Positions 1 through 7,540 of a stretch of DNA of 9,835 nucleotides are shown piece by piece. A program made the translations under genes and the position numbers. Where the stretch lies: positions 1 to 9,835 of the forward strand of contig JBQTHP010000222.1 in NCBI GenBank assembly GCA_052389755.1. Direction: 5' to 3'. The number at the start of each line of letters is the position of its first letter. Within the stretch, counting starts at the first letter, position 1. The notes beneath the pieces are model-generated. The model saw only the letters and a program-made list of their open reading frames with translations, had not been told where the DNA came from and did no database searches. The stretch comes from JBQTHP01 sp052389755. GTDB taxonomy: Bacteria > Pseudomonadota > Gammaproteobacteria > Steroidobacterales > Steroidobacteraceae.

Positions 1-146
1 CCCTGCCGCTCGAGCGCGCGCCCGATCTGCTCGGCAATCTGCTCGACCAGGTGCTGCAGCTCCTCGACGGTGGGGGCGCAGAGCGCCTGGAAGCGCAGCG
101 GAGCGCCGCTGCGGTACACCCCATCCAGAAACAGCATGTGGAAGTG
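1..146 (-). mobile_element. IS91-family (HUH, Y2-type) transposase, 3' fragment truncated at both ends
   Basis: Read on the minus strand, this stretch is one open frame starting HFHMLFLDGVYRSG and continuing with PLRF, an APTVEEL segment and a final GRALERQG. This matches the part of IS91-family transposases that begins at the HUH motif (His-hydrophobic-His, here H-F-H at 146-138) followed by MLFLDGVY, then the conserved RF..APT..EL..LV and GR.LERQG segments. These enzymes perform rolling-circle transposition with a two-histidine metal site and downstream tyrosines. The N-terminal part, including the zinc-binding region, is missing because the sequence changes to proA at about 147. The C-terminal part, with the catalytic tyrosines, runs off the left window edge. 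The fragment cannot be active as seen. The family call rests on recognised motifs, not on a search. Confidence 0.72.
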
Positions 147-1220
147 CGCGCGGCCGATGCGCTCTTGCGCCGGCGGAACGAGCTGCTCGCCGCAAACGCA
201 CGCGACGTCCAGGCGGCGACGCGTTCGGGAATGACGAGCGCCATGCTCGATCGTCTGAGACTCGATGCCGCGCGCATCGAATCCATGGCCGCCGCCCTCG
301 ATGCGATCGTGCAGTTGCCCGACCCGATCTACGAGAGCCGGCCGAACGTCACTGCGGATGCGGGCGGGCTCTGCCTGAAGTCTGGAAATGCGGTGATCCT
401 GCGCGGGGGTTCGGAGAGCCAGCACTCCAACGTGGCCATTCACGCGTGTCTGCTGGAAGGTCTCGATGCCGCACAGCTTCCTCAAAGCGCCATCCAACTG
501 GTGCCAACGACCGATCGCGCTGCGGTCGGTCATCTGCTCGCCAGCATGGCCGACTATGTCGACGTCATCGTTCCGCGCGGTGGCAAGAGCCTCATCGAGC
601 GAGTCCAGAAGGACGCGCGCGTGCCGGTGATCGGGCACCTGGAGGGCAATTGCCACGTGTACGTCGATCGCGACGCCAATCTCGACATGGCACGCACCAT
701 CGTCGTCAACGCCAAGATGCGACGCACGGGCATCTGCGGTGCGGCCGAGACGGTGCTGATCGATCGCGGTTGCGCGAAGACTCACCTGGCGCCGATCGTC
801 ACGGCCTTGTTCGAGGCCGGATGCGAAGTGCGCGGCGACTCGCAGGTGCAAAAGGTCGATCCACGCGTGAAGCCGGCGAGCGAGGACGATTGGTACACGG
901 AGTATCTCGATGCCGTCATTGCGGCGCGCGTCGTCGACGGCGTCGATGCTGCGATCGAGCACATCCACAGGTACGGCTCGTCACACACGGAGTCGATCGT
1001 GACGGAAAACAAACCGACCGCCGAACAGTTTCTCGCACGCGTGGACGGTGCGATCGTGCTCCACAACGCGTCGACACAATTTGCGGACGGCGGCGAGTTC
1101 GGAATGGGCGCGGAGATCGGGATCTCGACCGACAAGTTCCACGCTCGCGGCCCCGTGGGCGTGGAGCAGCTCACGAGCTACAAGTACGTGGTGCGGGGAG
1201 CGGGACAGGTCAGGCCGTAG
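147..1220 (+). pseudogene. proA: proA remnant: gamma-glutamyl phosphate reductase lacking its 5' end and an internal block
   Basis: Intact ProA reduces L-glutamyl-5-phosphate with NADPH in proline synthesis; it belongs to the aldehyde dehydrogenase superfamily and follows ProB. Clear ProA signatures are present: RRNELLAANARDV, YESRPNVTADAG, CLKSGNAVILRGGSES, DVIVPRGGKSL, the catalytic-cysteine motif TGICGAAET, and the C-terminal NASTQFADGGEFGMGAEIGIST with KFHARGPVGVEQLTSYK. Two defects are visible. The frame stays open upstream to an ATG at 51, but codons before about 147 are antisense to a transposase fragment, so roughly the first 30 native residues and the native start are gone. Also LPDPI runs straight into YESRPNVT at 321-332, whereas family members have about 28 residues between them, including the RPNGL..RVPLGVIG stretch of the nucleotide-binding fold. 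The remainder is collinear and open to the stop, so decay is recent or a short chimeric protein is still made. I infer loss of function. Confidence 0.85.
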
Positions 1221-1234
1221 CTCACGGTGCCCCG

Positions 1235-1255
1235 GCCGAGCGGGCTCAGCTCGGC
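1235..1255 (+). terminator. Weak stem-loop after the proA remnant
   Basis: A perfect 7-bp inverted repeat (gccgagc / gctcggc) with a 7-nt loop starts 15 bases after the proA stop. It is followed by tctgcatcctttgtc, which is only mildly T-rich and has no real U-tract. It could be a leftover terminator of proA; the missing T-run keeps confidence low. Confidence 0.3.
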
Positions 1256-1310
1256 TCTGCATCCTTTGTCACCAGAGGCGGTCGATCTTGTGGGGCGCCA
1301 CCGGCAGTAG

Positions 1311-1339
1311 TTGCCGAGATCGCCAAGTCGGTGTCGTAT
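1311..1339 (+). promoter_or_regulatory. Possible sigma70-like promoter for the regulator gene
   Basis: TTGCCG (4 of 6 to the -35 consensus) is followed after 17 bases by TCGTAT (3 of 6 to the -10 consensus). It lies in the 200-base gap between the proA remnant and the regulator start. The gap holds no other gene that I can support. The match is weak and could be chance in GC-rich DNA. Confidence 0.18.
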
Positions 1340-1420
1340 GCGTCATTCGGCGGCGTTACGGTAGGACCGACGTATCGTGCGCCGGCGCGACGCGCGCTTA
1401 GTCTGGAAAGCGAGCGTAGA

Positions 1421-3796
1421 ATGACCGCCAACCAGGGACCACAAGAGAGTGCGCAGCGTATGCAGCGCACCGCAGAAGTCACGCACGCCGCGGATGAGAC
1501 TGGGTACCGCGTCGATGACCTCATCATCGATACAGGTCGTCAGTGCGTGACGCGTGGCGACAGCGAGATCTCGCTTTCAGGCCTGTCATTCGAGTTACTG
1601 CTGGCACTTGTACGGGATGCTCCCGATCTCGTTACTTACGATCGACTGATGGAGCGGGTCTGGCCCGGGCTTGTCGTAAGCCCCGAGACCGTCTCACAAC
1701 GCGTCAAGCTGGTGCGCGATGCGCTGGGCGACGATTCGCACGCACCGCGCTACATCGCCGGCGTTCGGGGCCGTGGATATCGCATGCTTGCCGCCGTCAC
1801 GCCTTTGTCGGCGACGTTGCCGACCCCGGCAACTGGGACCGCACAAGCGCCTGAGCCGGATCGCCGTGCTCCGGTTCTACGACGCGCGTCCGGGCGGTGG
1901 TGGGGAATCGCAGCAGTTGGCGTCGGTGCGCTGCTGATCGTTGGTGTGGTCTTGCTCATTGAAGTGCGCGCTCCTGATGGTTCCCCCACACAGGAGGCTG
2001 AAGAGTCATCGATTGCAATTCGTCCTGTCAGGACGATTGCCGTATTGCCGTTCGCAAATCTGAGTGGTAGCCCCGAGTATGAGTACTTCAGCGACGGCCT
2101 CACGGAGGAGTTGCTCAACCGACTCACGGACATCTCGGAGCTGCAGGTTGCGGCGCGCACGTCGTCATTTCATTTCAAGGGCAAGAACGAGACTGCGCAG
2201 ACGATTGGCCAGACGTTGCGTGTACGCCACTTGCTCGAAGGCAGCGTACGCAAACAGGGAGACCAGATCCGTGTGACCGCGCAGCTCGTCAGCGCCGAGA
2301 ACGGCTATCGTCTGTGGGCTCAGACTTTCGAGCGCCAGATGGCGGACATCTTTGCGCTCCAGGATGAGATTGCTCTGGCTGTGGCTGAGAATCTGCAGCT
2401 CCGCATGGCGAGCGAAGTCCGTTCCTCGCTGGCATCGCGAGGCGGGACGAGGCCCACGACAAACACGGATGCGTACCTCAGTTATCTACGAGCCAAGCAC
2501 CTGGCATGGCGCGACCAACAGAAGCTTGCACTGCAGGAGTTCCAGCGGTCAGCGGCAATCGACCCCAACTACGCCGGGGCGCATGTTGGCATCGCCAGCA
2601 CGTACATCGGCTTGACTGAGGCAGACTATCTGACGGAAGGGGAAGCGCTTCCGCCCGCTCGCGCGGCGATCGAACGGGCGCTGGAGCTTGATCCCGACCT
2701 CGCGCAAGCCTGGGCCGTGAAGGGCAATCTCCTGTTTTTCGAAGGCGCGCCTGCCGCGAAAGTACTTCCGGTCTTGGAGCGTGCGGTCGCATTGAACCCC
2801 AACGACACTCAGGCTCTCAACGCACTCGCGTGGGCGTACGACGACCAGGGACGTCGACAGGACGCACGCCGCCTGTGGGAGCGCGCCTACCGGCTCGACC
2901 CGCTGGTTGAGCACCTCGGCAGGCTCCTGGCACTGAGCCATCACGATCTCGGTGACTCGCTCCGTGCGGCCGAGGTAATCGCCGAGCTCGAGCGGCTCTC
3001 ACCCGAGTCCGCAGATCAGGTGCGGGCCGATATCGCCTTTCGTGAAGGCAGATTCGATGACAATGCCCGCGCCTGGGCACGTGTAGTGAAGGCCGATCCG
3101 GCCGGTTTGATGAGATATCTGTGGCTGGCAGAGGCCTACCTCTATATCGGCGATGTCGACTCTGCCGCTCGCTACACGGAAGCTGCGGCGCGACGCGATC
3201 CGGACTACCCGCGAATCCTCATGCGCCGGGTCGACATTCTGGTCGCGCGCGGCGATGCCGCAGGCGCACGCGCGACCTTGGACGCTGCGACGTCGAAGGT
3301 CCCAGGCAGTACCGTTCATTACGCGCACGGCCACTTCTTTTACTTGACGCGAGACTGTGCGCGCTCCGTAAAGTCTTACCAGTCGGCGATGCCCGGACTC
3401 AATCATCCCGAGCCGAAGATTCCCAATCTGACGTTGTACCGAGCGATCGGCGCGGTGCCTACAATTGTCTGGTGCCTGCGCGAGCTCGGTGAGCCGGCGC
3501 GTGCGGACACTTTGTCGGGCGCGTTCGGCACCTATCTCAGGAAAGCGGAATCGCCGGGAGAAAGGGCCCACGTAGCGTGGCTGCGTGCCCGGATGGCGGC
3601 GGCGAACGGCGAGCGGGCCGCAGTAATCAAGCACCTGTCTGCGCTCTGGAGCACAGGGGGGATGCTCCCCGCCTGGATTCCGGGCGAGCCTCTGTTCGCG
3701 CCCCATGCGCGCAACCCGGAAGTCAAAGCGCTGCTCGCGAAGTTTGAGACGCGGCGGGCCGAACGGCGGGCAGGGCTTGCTGCGGAGGGGCTGTGA
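1421..3796 (+). CDS. Membrane-anchored one-component regulator: winged helix, TM helix, TolB-N-like domain, TPR repeats
   Basis: This is a 791-residue CadC/ToxR-type fusion. Residues about 29-125 form an OmpR/PhoB-type winged helix, with the typical LLALVRDAPDLVTYDRLMERVWPG...VSQRVKLVRDALGD and the closing PRYIAGVRGRGYRM. A Pro/Ala-rich linker leads to one transmembrane helix at about 160-182. Then comes a TolB-N-like domain often fused to such regulators (IAVLPFANLSGSPEYEYFSDGLTEEL, LLEGSVRKQGDQIRVTAQLV, YRLWAQTFER; about 205-330). The rest, to the C terminus, is helical TPR-type repeats (for example ALELDPDLAQAWAVKGNLLF and AVALNPNDTQALNALAWAYDDQGR). The DNA-binding domain would be cytoplasmic and the rest periplasmic, so it probably senses an envelope signal. 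ATG 1421 is preceded by GGAAAG at 1405-1410; an ATG at 1460 (M14) is an alternative. The frame is open much further upstream, but that part overlaps proA and is not coding. The ligand and targets are unknown; the adjacent UrcA and receptor genes are natural candidates. Confidence 0.88.
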   Translation: MTANQGPQESAQRMQRTAEVTHAADETGYRVDDLIIDTGRQCVTRGDSEISLSGLSFELLLALVRDAPDLVTYDRLMERVWPGLVVSPETVSQRVKLVRDALGDDSHAPRYIAGVRGRGYRMLAAVTPLSATLPTPATGTAQAPEPDRRAPVLRRASGRWWGIAAVGVGALLIVGVVLLIEVRAPDGSPTQEAEESSIAIRPVRTIAVLPFANLSGSPEYEYFSDGLTEELLNRLTDISELQVAARTSSFHFKGKNETAQTIGQTLRVRHLLEGSVRKQGDQIRVTAQLVSAENGYRLWAQTFERQMADIFALQDEIALAVAENLQLRMASEVRSSLASRGGTRPTTNTDAYLSYLRAKHLAWRDQQKLALQEFQRSAAIDPNYAGAHVGIASTYIGLTEADYLTEGEALPPARAAIERALELDPDLAQAWAVKGNLLFFEGAPAAKVLPVLERAVALNPNDTQALNALAWAYDDQGRRQDARRLWERAYRLDPLVEHLGRLLALSHHDLGDSLRAAEVIAELERLSPESADQVRADIAFREGRFDDNARAWARVVKADPAGLMRYLWLAEAYLYIGDVDSAARYTEAAARRDPDYPRILMRRVDILVARGDAAGARATLDAATSKVPGSTVHYAHGHFFYLTRDCARSVKSYQSAMPGLNHPEPKIPNLTLYRAIGAVPTIVWCLRELGEPARADTLSGAFGTYLRKAESPGERAHVAWLRARMAAANGERAAVIKHLSALWSTGGMLPAWIPGEPLFAPHARNPEVKALLAKFETRRAERRAGLAAEGL

Positions 3797-3937
3797 TGCG
3801 CAGCTCTCGCCGAACATCGGAACCCCCTGACGCGTTCTTGGGCAATCATCACGAAACCATCATCAAATTTCGGACAACCTTCATGCTGCGCTCACTGACG
3901 TTGCCTAGTGTGCGTGCGGACCTTGTGAACACCCAAC

Positions 3938-3942
3938 AGGAG
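3938..3942 (+). promoter_or_regulatory. Ribosome binding site of the urcA-family gene
   Basis: AGGAG lies 7 bases before ATG 3950 and fixes this start. The 153-base gap from the regulator stop shows no convincing promoter, although an AT-richer patch at about 3845-3880 is the most promoter-like part. Confidence 0.75.
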
Positions 3943-3949
3943 AACCGCA

Positions 3950-4309
3950 ATGAACGCACTGACTCAGGCCTATCCCTCGTCTCACTGGCTGGCTGCTTTC
4001 GCCGCGCTGTTGTGCGCGGTCGGGGCCGAGAACGCTGTAGCCGGACCCGCCTCCGATGAGCCTCCGAGCGTGACGATCCGTTACTCCCATCTCGACCTTG
4101 CGAAGCCGGCGGGCGCCGAGTCCCTGTATCGCCGCATTCAGGCCGCAGCGCGCACGGTGTGCGGGGTTAACAAGTCGAAGGAGCTGCGGCAAATCGTTTT
4201 CGCGAAGGACTGCTACACGGCTACCGTCGCCAATGCCGTCGCGACCATCAACAAGCCTCTGGTCACGGCATTACATCGCAGCAAGGCGGTACGCACCGCG
4301 ACTGGTTAG
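3950..4309 (+). CDS. UrcA-family small exported protein
   Basis: The product is 119 residues. Its N terminus looks like a Sec signal peptide: a hydrophobic run at about 13-26 (WLAAFAALLCAVGA) and an AVA-G cleavage candidate after residue 31. The mature part matches the UrcA family, with the early VTIRYSHLDLAKPAGAESLYRRIQAAARTVCG block, a second cysteine in KDCYTATVANAV, and the closing INKPLVTALHRS. Cys71 and Cys88 are the conserved pair and could form a disulfide in the periplasm. The family is widespread in proteobacteria rich in TonB-dependent receptors, but its molecular role is not established, so I give none. Length is usual for the family. It sits between the regulator and the receptor on the same strand, with gaps of 153 and 192 bases. 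An own promoter is therefore possible. Confidence 0.85.
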   Translation: MNALTQAYPSSHWLAAFAALLCAVGAENAVAGPASDEPPSVTIRYSHLDLAKPAGAESLYRRIQAAARTVCGVNKSKELRQIVFAKDCYTATVANAVATINKPLVTALHRSKAVRTATG

Positions 4310-4344
4310 TCGAAGGAGGCGTTGATCCGCTCTTGGGAGCGCCC

Positions 4345-4385
4345 AGCATACCCGTCGAGTCCAAGACCGACTCGGCGGGTATGCT
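4345..4385 (+). repeat. Strong 17-bp-stem hairpin between the urcA-family gene and the TonB-receptor gene
   Basis: The arms agcatacccgtcgagtc (4345-4361) and gactcggcgggtatgct (4369-4385) pair over all 17 positions, with 16 Watson-Crick pairs and one T-G (U-G in RNA), around a 7-nt loop (caagacc). No T-run follows (next is cgacttgaag), so it is not a classical intrinsic terminator. It starts 36 bases after the UrcA stop and ends 116 bases before the receptor start. It could protect the upstream mRNA 3' end and lower downstream expression, act as a non-canonical terminator, or be a mobile palindromic repeat. The structure is certain; the role is not. Confidence 0.8.
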
Positions 4386-4457
4386 CGACTTGAAGCGCTG
4401 TCACCATCCGAAGAGGGAACTGGCCGCAAAGCGATAGGAGTGAATTCGGAGAGCATC

Positions 4458-4480
4458 CGACCTGCAATCGATGCAGGTCG
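4458..4480 (+). promoter_or_regulatory. Dyad just upstream of the receptor's ribosome binding site
   Basis: The perfect 8-bp arms cgacctgc (4458-4465) and gcaggtcg (4473-4480) flank the loop aatcgat, which contains the palindrome atcgat. The dyad ends 7 bases before the ribosome binding site. A weaker 5-bp stem (tcgga / tccga, 4446-4460) shares bases 4458-4460 with its left arm, so the two would be mutually exclusive in RNA. It may be a protein-binding operator or a 5'-leader hairpin that affects translation. Neither role is shown by the sequence. Confidence 0.45.
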
Positions 4481-4487
4481 TGAGCTC

Positions 4488-4494
4488 GAGGAGA
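4488..4494 (+). promoter_or_regulatory. Ribosome binding site of the TonB-dependent receptor gene
   Basis: GAGGAGA lies 7 bases before ATG 4502 and supports that start. The position also places a proper signal peptide at the protein N terminus. Confidence 0.8.
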
Positions 4495-4501
4495 CCTTGT
4501 C

Positions 4502-7500
4502 ATGCGCAACGACTCCGTCAGGTGGGCGGTACGCTCGGCGCTCATCGGCGCTGCGACCGCGACATTCGCGAATGCGTCAGTCTTGGCTCAACAAGAATCT
4601 GCCTCGAAGGAAGTCGCGACTGTTGGAAGCGTGGTCGTGACCGGCACGCGCATTCAACAGCCGAACTTGACCAGCATCAGTCCCGTCATCGCTGTGAGCG
4701 CCGAGGCCATCAAGATCGAAGGCGTCTCGCGGATTGAGGACCTGATCAATCGCCTGCCGCAAGCCGCACCCGACCAGGGCGGGTTTCTCTCGAATGAAGC
4801 AACCGGTACGGCCACGGTCGATCTGCGCGGACTGGGGCCTCAGCGCACGCTGGTTCTGGTCAACGGTCGGCGCTTGATGCCCGGCGATCCGACCCTCAAC
4901 GGCGACGGCGCGCCGGATCTGAACCAGATCCCCGGTGCGTTGATCGAGCGCATCGAGGTGCTGACGGGGGGTGCCTCGGCAGTGTACGGGGCGGATGCCG
5001 TGGCCGGTGTCGTCAATTTCATCATGAACGACCACTTCGAAGGCGTGCGCCTCGATGCGCAGTACAGCATGTACCAGCACCACAATGACAGCGAGATCGC
5101 CGAGGTCGTGCGCGCACGCGGATTCGCCCTGCCCGATGACCGTGTGGTGGACGGCTATGCTACGGACATCACTTTCACACTCGGCGTCAACATGGGTGAC
5201 GGAAGAGGCCACGCAACCGTCTACGCGGGCTATCGCGAGCTCGACGCGCTGCTTCAGTCCGAGCGCGACTACAGTGCCTGCGCATTGAGTTCCGGCGACA
5301 CATTTACGTGCGGCGGTACCACCACGACGTCGCCGCCAAGGCTGCAGGCCATCGACAACGACCCGGCAAGCCCGATGTATTCCGTGGAGGTCGGCCCCGC
5401 GCACACTTTCGATCCCACGACGGGCGTGGCCGTCGCCTTCGACCGCGCCCGGCATGCCTATAACTTTGCGCCGCTGAATTACTACCAGCGTCCAGACGAG
5501 CGCTACACAGCCGGACTGTTTGCGCATTACGACATCAGTGAGCGCATGAAAGCGTACACGGAGTTCGCGTTCATGGACGACCGTTCGCTCGCGCAGATTG
5601 CGCCCACCGCCTTGTTTCGCCTGTCCGGTCCGGCCGACGGTGGCGCCTACATTCTCAACTGTGACAACCCATTCCTCACGCTGGAGCAGTTCGACCTGTT
5701 GTGCGCCAGTCAGGGACTCGCTGCGGGCGATGACGCGCTCGTCAGCATCGCCAAGCGCAACGTCGAGGGAGGAGGCCGGGTCGCTGATTTCAAACATACG
5801 TCCTATCGCGGCGTTCTTGGCGCACGCGGAGACTTCGCAGAGGGGTGGAGCTACGACGTCTACGGCCTGTACGGTACGACGGACTATACCCAGGAGTGGC
5901 TGAACGACTTCTCGAAGCGGCGTACCGCAAACGCTCTGCTCGCGGTTCGCGAACCCGCCGATCCCAACGGTATCGTGTGCCGAGCCAATGTCGATGCAGA
6001 CGCGGCGAACGATGATCCGACCTGTGTGCCCTACAACCCCTTTCAACCCGGTGGCGTGACGCAGGACGCCCTCGACTACATCCAGACGCCGGGCTTTCAA
6101 ACGGGTTCGACAACCGAAAGTATCGCGAGTGGCGCCATAACCGGAGATCTTGGGCCGTACGGGGTCAGATTTCCATGGGCGAACGATGGACTCGGCGTTG
6201 CGCTCGGCGCCGAATACCGTCGCGAGGAGGCTGAGCTTCGCGTGGACGCCGCGTTCGCAACGAACGATCTGTCAGGCCAGGGCCGCGCGACTCTTCCGAT
6301 CGCCGGTGCCTTCGACGTGATCGAAGGCTTTGTCGAGGCGCGACTGCCGATCGCCCAGGACAAGGCGTTCGCGCGGGTCCTGTCACTGGAGGCGGGTTAC
6401 CGGTACTCCGACTACAGCCCGGGATCCACGACAGACACCTACAAGGTCGGTGCGCATTGGGCGCCGACGGAGGATATTCGCGTTCGTGTGAGCTTCCAGC
6501 GCGCCGTGCGGGCACCCAATATCCCTGAGTTATACCGCCCCCAGGTGTTGCTGCAGGGTGCCGGAACCACGGATCCGTGCGCGGTCAAAAATCCCGGTGT
6601 GGATATGCCTTCAAAATCCCTTGAAGAGTGCGCCCGCACCGGCGTGACTGCTGCGCAGTACGGGTTCATCGCCGCCAACTCGGATGACCGGTACAACTCG
6701 TTGGTGGGCGGTAGCACCGATCTCGATTCGGAAAGCGCGGATACCTATTCGCTCGGATTGGTATTGACCCCGCGCTTCCTCGCTGGCCTCAGCCTGTCAG
6801 TCGACTACTTCGATATCAAGGTCGAGGATATCGTGAGTTCCTACGGCTACCACCTCATCCTCAACAATTGCCTTGATACCGGCGACCCGCAGTGGTGTAC
6901 GCTGGTTCATCGCGCTCCCGGATCGGGTTCGCTGTGGACACCGCAGGGTTACGTCATCGACTTGAACAGCAATACAGGGCGCCTGCAAACGAAAGGTGTC
7001 GACCTCGAAGCGAACTATGGGGTTAACCTGCAGCACGCTGGCCGCATCTCGTTCCAGCTGATTGGCACGTATCTCGAGGAGCGAGTAAGCGAACCCGTCA
7101 CGAACTTGCCCGCCTATGATTGCGTCGGCTTGTACGGCGGGATCTGTGGCCTCGTGCCCGAATTCCGCTCCCAGTTCCGTACGACCTGGGTCTCGCCCTG
7201 GGACCTCGATGTGGCCCTGACCTGGCGCTTCATTGACAGCGTCGATCTTGATTCGACGAGCGACAACCCACAATTGGCATTCATCGTTCACGCCACGGAC
7301 GTGAGAATCGATTCGGTGAACTTCCTGGACTTGGCAGCCTCGTACAGCCTGAAAACAGGACCGGCCAACATGACGTTTCGGTTGGGGATCAACAACCTCA
7401 TGGATGAAGACCCGCCGGTTTTCGGCGGCGAAAGCTGTCCGCTCCCGGGCTGCAACGGCAATACGTTTCCCCAGATGTACGATCCGCTGGGGCGTTACGT

Positions 7501-7528
7501 CTTCTTCAACGTGACGGCTGATTTCTAA
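4502..7528 (+). CDS. TonB-dependent outer-membrane receptor (plug plus beta-barrel)
   Basis: The product is 1008 residues. A signal peptide (MRNDSVRWAVRSALIGAATA..., cleavage likely near VLA-QQ at about 29-30) is followed by a TonB-box-like VGSVVVTGTRI at about 41-51. The plug domain (about 54-176) shows RIEDLINRLPQ, VDLRGLGPQRTLVLVNGRRL, LIERIEVLTGGASAVYGADAVAGVVNFIM. The rest is a barrel, with NVTF/DYFDIKVEDIV/FRLGINNLMDEDPP-type segments and a terminal phenylalanine (FFNVTADF) typical of outer-membrane barrel assembly. It would bind a large or scarce solute outside the cell and import it using TonB-ExbB-ExbD energy. No N-terminal signalling (STN) domain is seen, so control by a FecI/FecR pair is unlikely. 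Several cysteine pairs (such as in NCDNPF...LLCASQ and VCRANVDADAANDDPTC) probably form loop disulfides. The substrate cannot be read from sequence; the general type often imports saccharides, peptides or other organics. Confidence 0.93.
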   Translation: MRNDSVRWAVRSALIGAATATFANASVLAQQESASKEVATVGSVVVTGTRIQQPNLTSISPVIAVSAEAIKIEGVSRIEDLINRLPQAAPDQGGFLSNEATGTATVDLRGLGPQRTLVLVNGRRLMPGDPTLNGDGAPDLNQIPGALIERIEVLTGGASAVYGADAVAGVVNFIMNDHFEGVRLDAQYSMYQHHNDSEIAEVVRARGFALPDDRVVDGYATDITFTLGVNMGDGRGHATVYAGYRELDALLQSERDYSACALSSGDTFTCGGTTTTSPPRLQAIDNDPASPMYSVEVGPAHTFDPTTGVAVAFDRARHAYNFAPLNYYQRPDERYTAGLFAHYDISERMKAYTEFAFMDDRSLAQIAPTALFRLSGPADGGAYILNCDNPFLTLEQFDLLCASQGLAAGDDALVSIAKRNVEGGGRVADFKHTSYRGVLGARGDFAEGWSYDVYGLYGTTDYTQEWLNDFSKRRTANALLAVREPADPNGIVCRANVDADAANDDPTCVPYNPFQPGGVTQDALDYIQTPGFQTGSTTESIASGAITGDLGPYGVRFPWANDGLGVALGAEYRREEAELRVDAAFATNDLSGQGRATLPIAGAFDVIEGFVEARLPIAQDKAFARVLSLEAGYRYSDYSPGSTTDTYKVGAHWAPTEDIRVRVSFQRAVRAPNIPELYRPQVLLQGAGTTDPCAVKNPGVDMPSKSLEECARTGVTAAQYGFIAANSDDRYNSLVGGSTDLDSESADTYSLGLVLTPRFLAGLSLSVDYFDIKVEDIVSSYGYHLILNNCLDTGDPQWCTLVHRAPGSGSLWTPQGYVIDLNSNTGRLQTKGVDLEANYGVNLQHAGRISFQLIGTYLEERVSEPVTNLPAYDCVGLYGGICGLVPEFRSQFRTTWVSPWDLDVALTWRFIDSVDLDSTSDNPQLAFIVHATDVRIDSVNFLDLAASYSLKTGPANMTFRLGINNLMDEDPPVFGGESCPLPGCNGNTFPQMYDPLGRYVFFNVTADF

Positions 7529-7540
7529 CGAGGGGCATGA

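Noticed and set aside
51..146. Native N terminus of ProA starting at ATG 51
   Set aside because: These codons do not resemble the ProA N terminus and are antisense to a recognisable IS91 transposase frame.
1379..1388. Palindrome gcgccggcgc before the regulator
   Set aside because: A short GC-only palindrome is expected by chance in this base composition.
446..1420. 975-base upstream extension of the regulator frame
   Set aside because: It overlaps proA in another frame, is arginine-rich and low in plausibility, and the winged-helix domain fits a start at 1421.
2999..3817. 272-codon minus-strand frame opposite the regulator
   Set aside because: Antisense to the TPR region, with no recognisable motif.
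3793..4059. Small plus-strand ORF overlapping the regulator stop
   Set aside because: It runs into the UrcA gene out of frame, has no good ribosome binding site and no recognisable content.
4577..6100. 507-codon minus-strand frame opposite the receptor
   Set aside because: Antisense shadow in GC-rich DNA; the plus strand has clear receptor motifs throughout and the minus product shows no recognisable domain.
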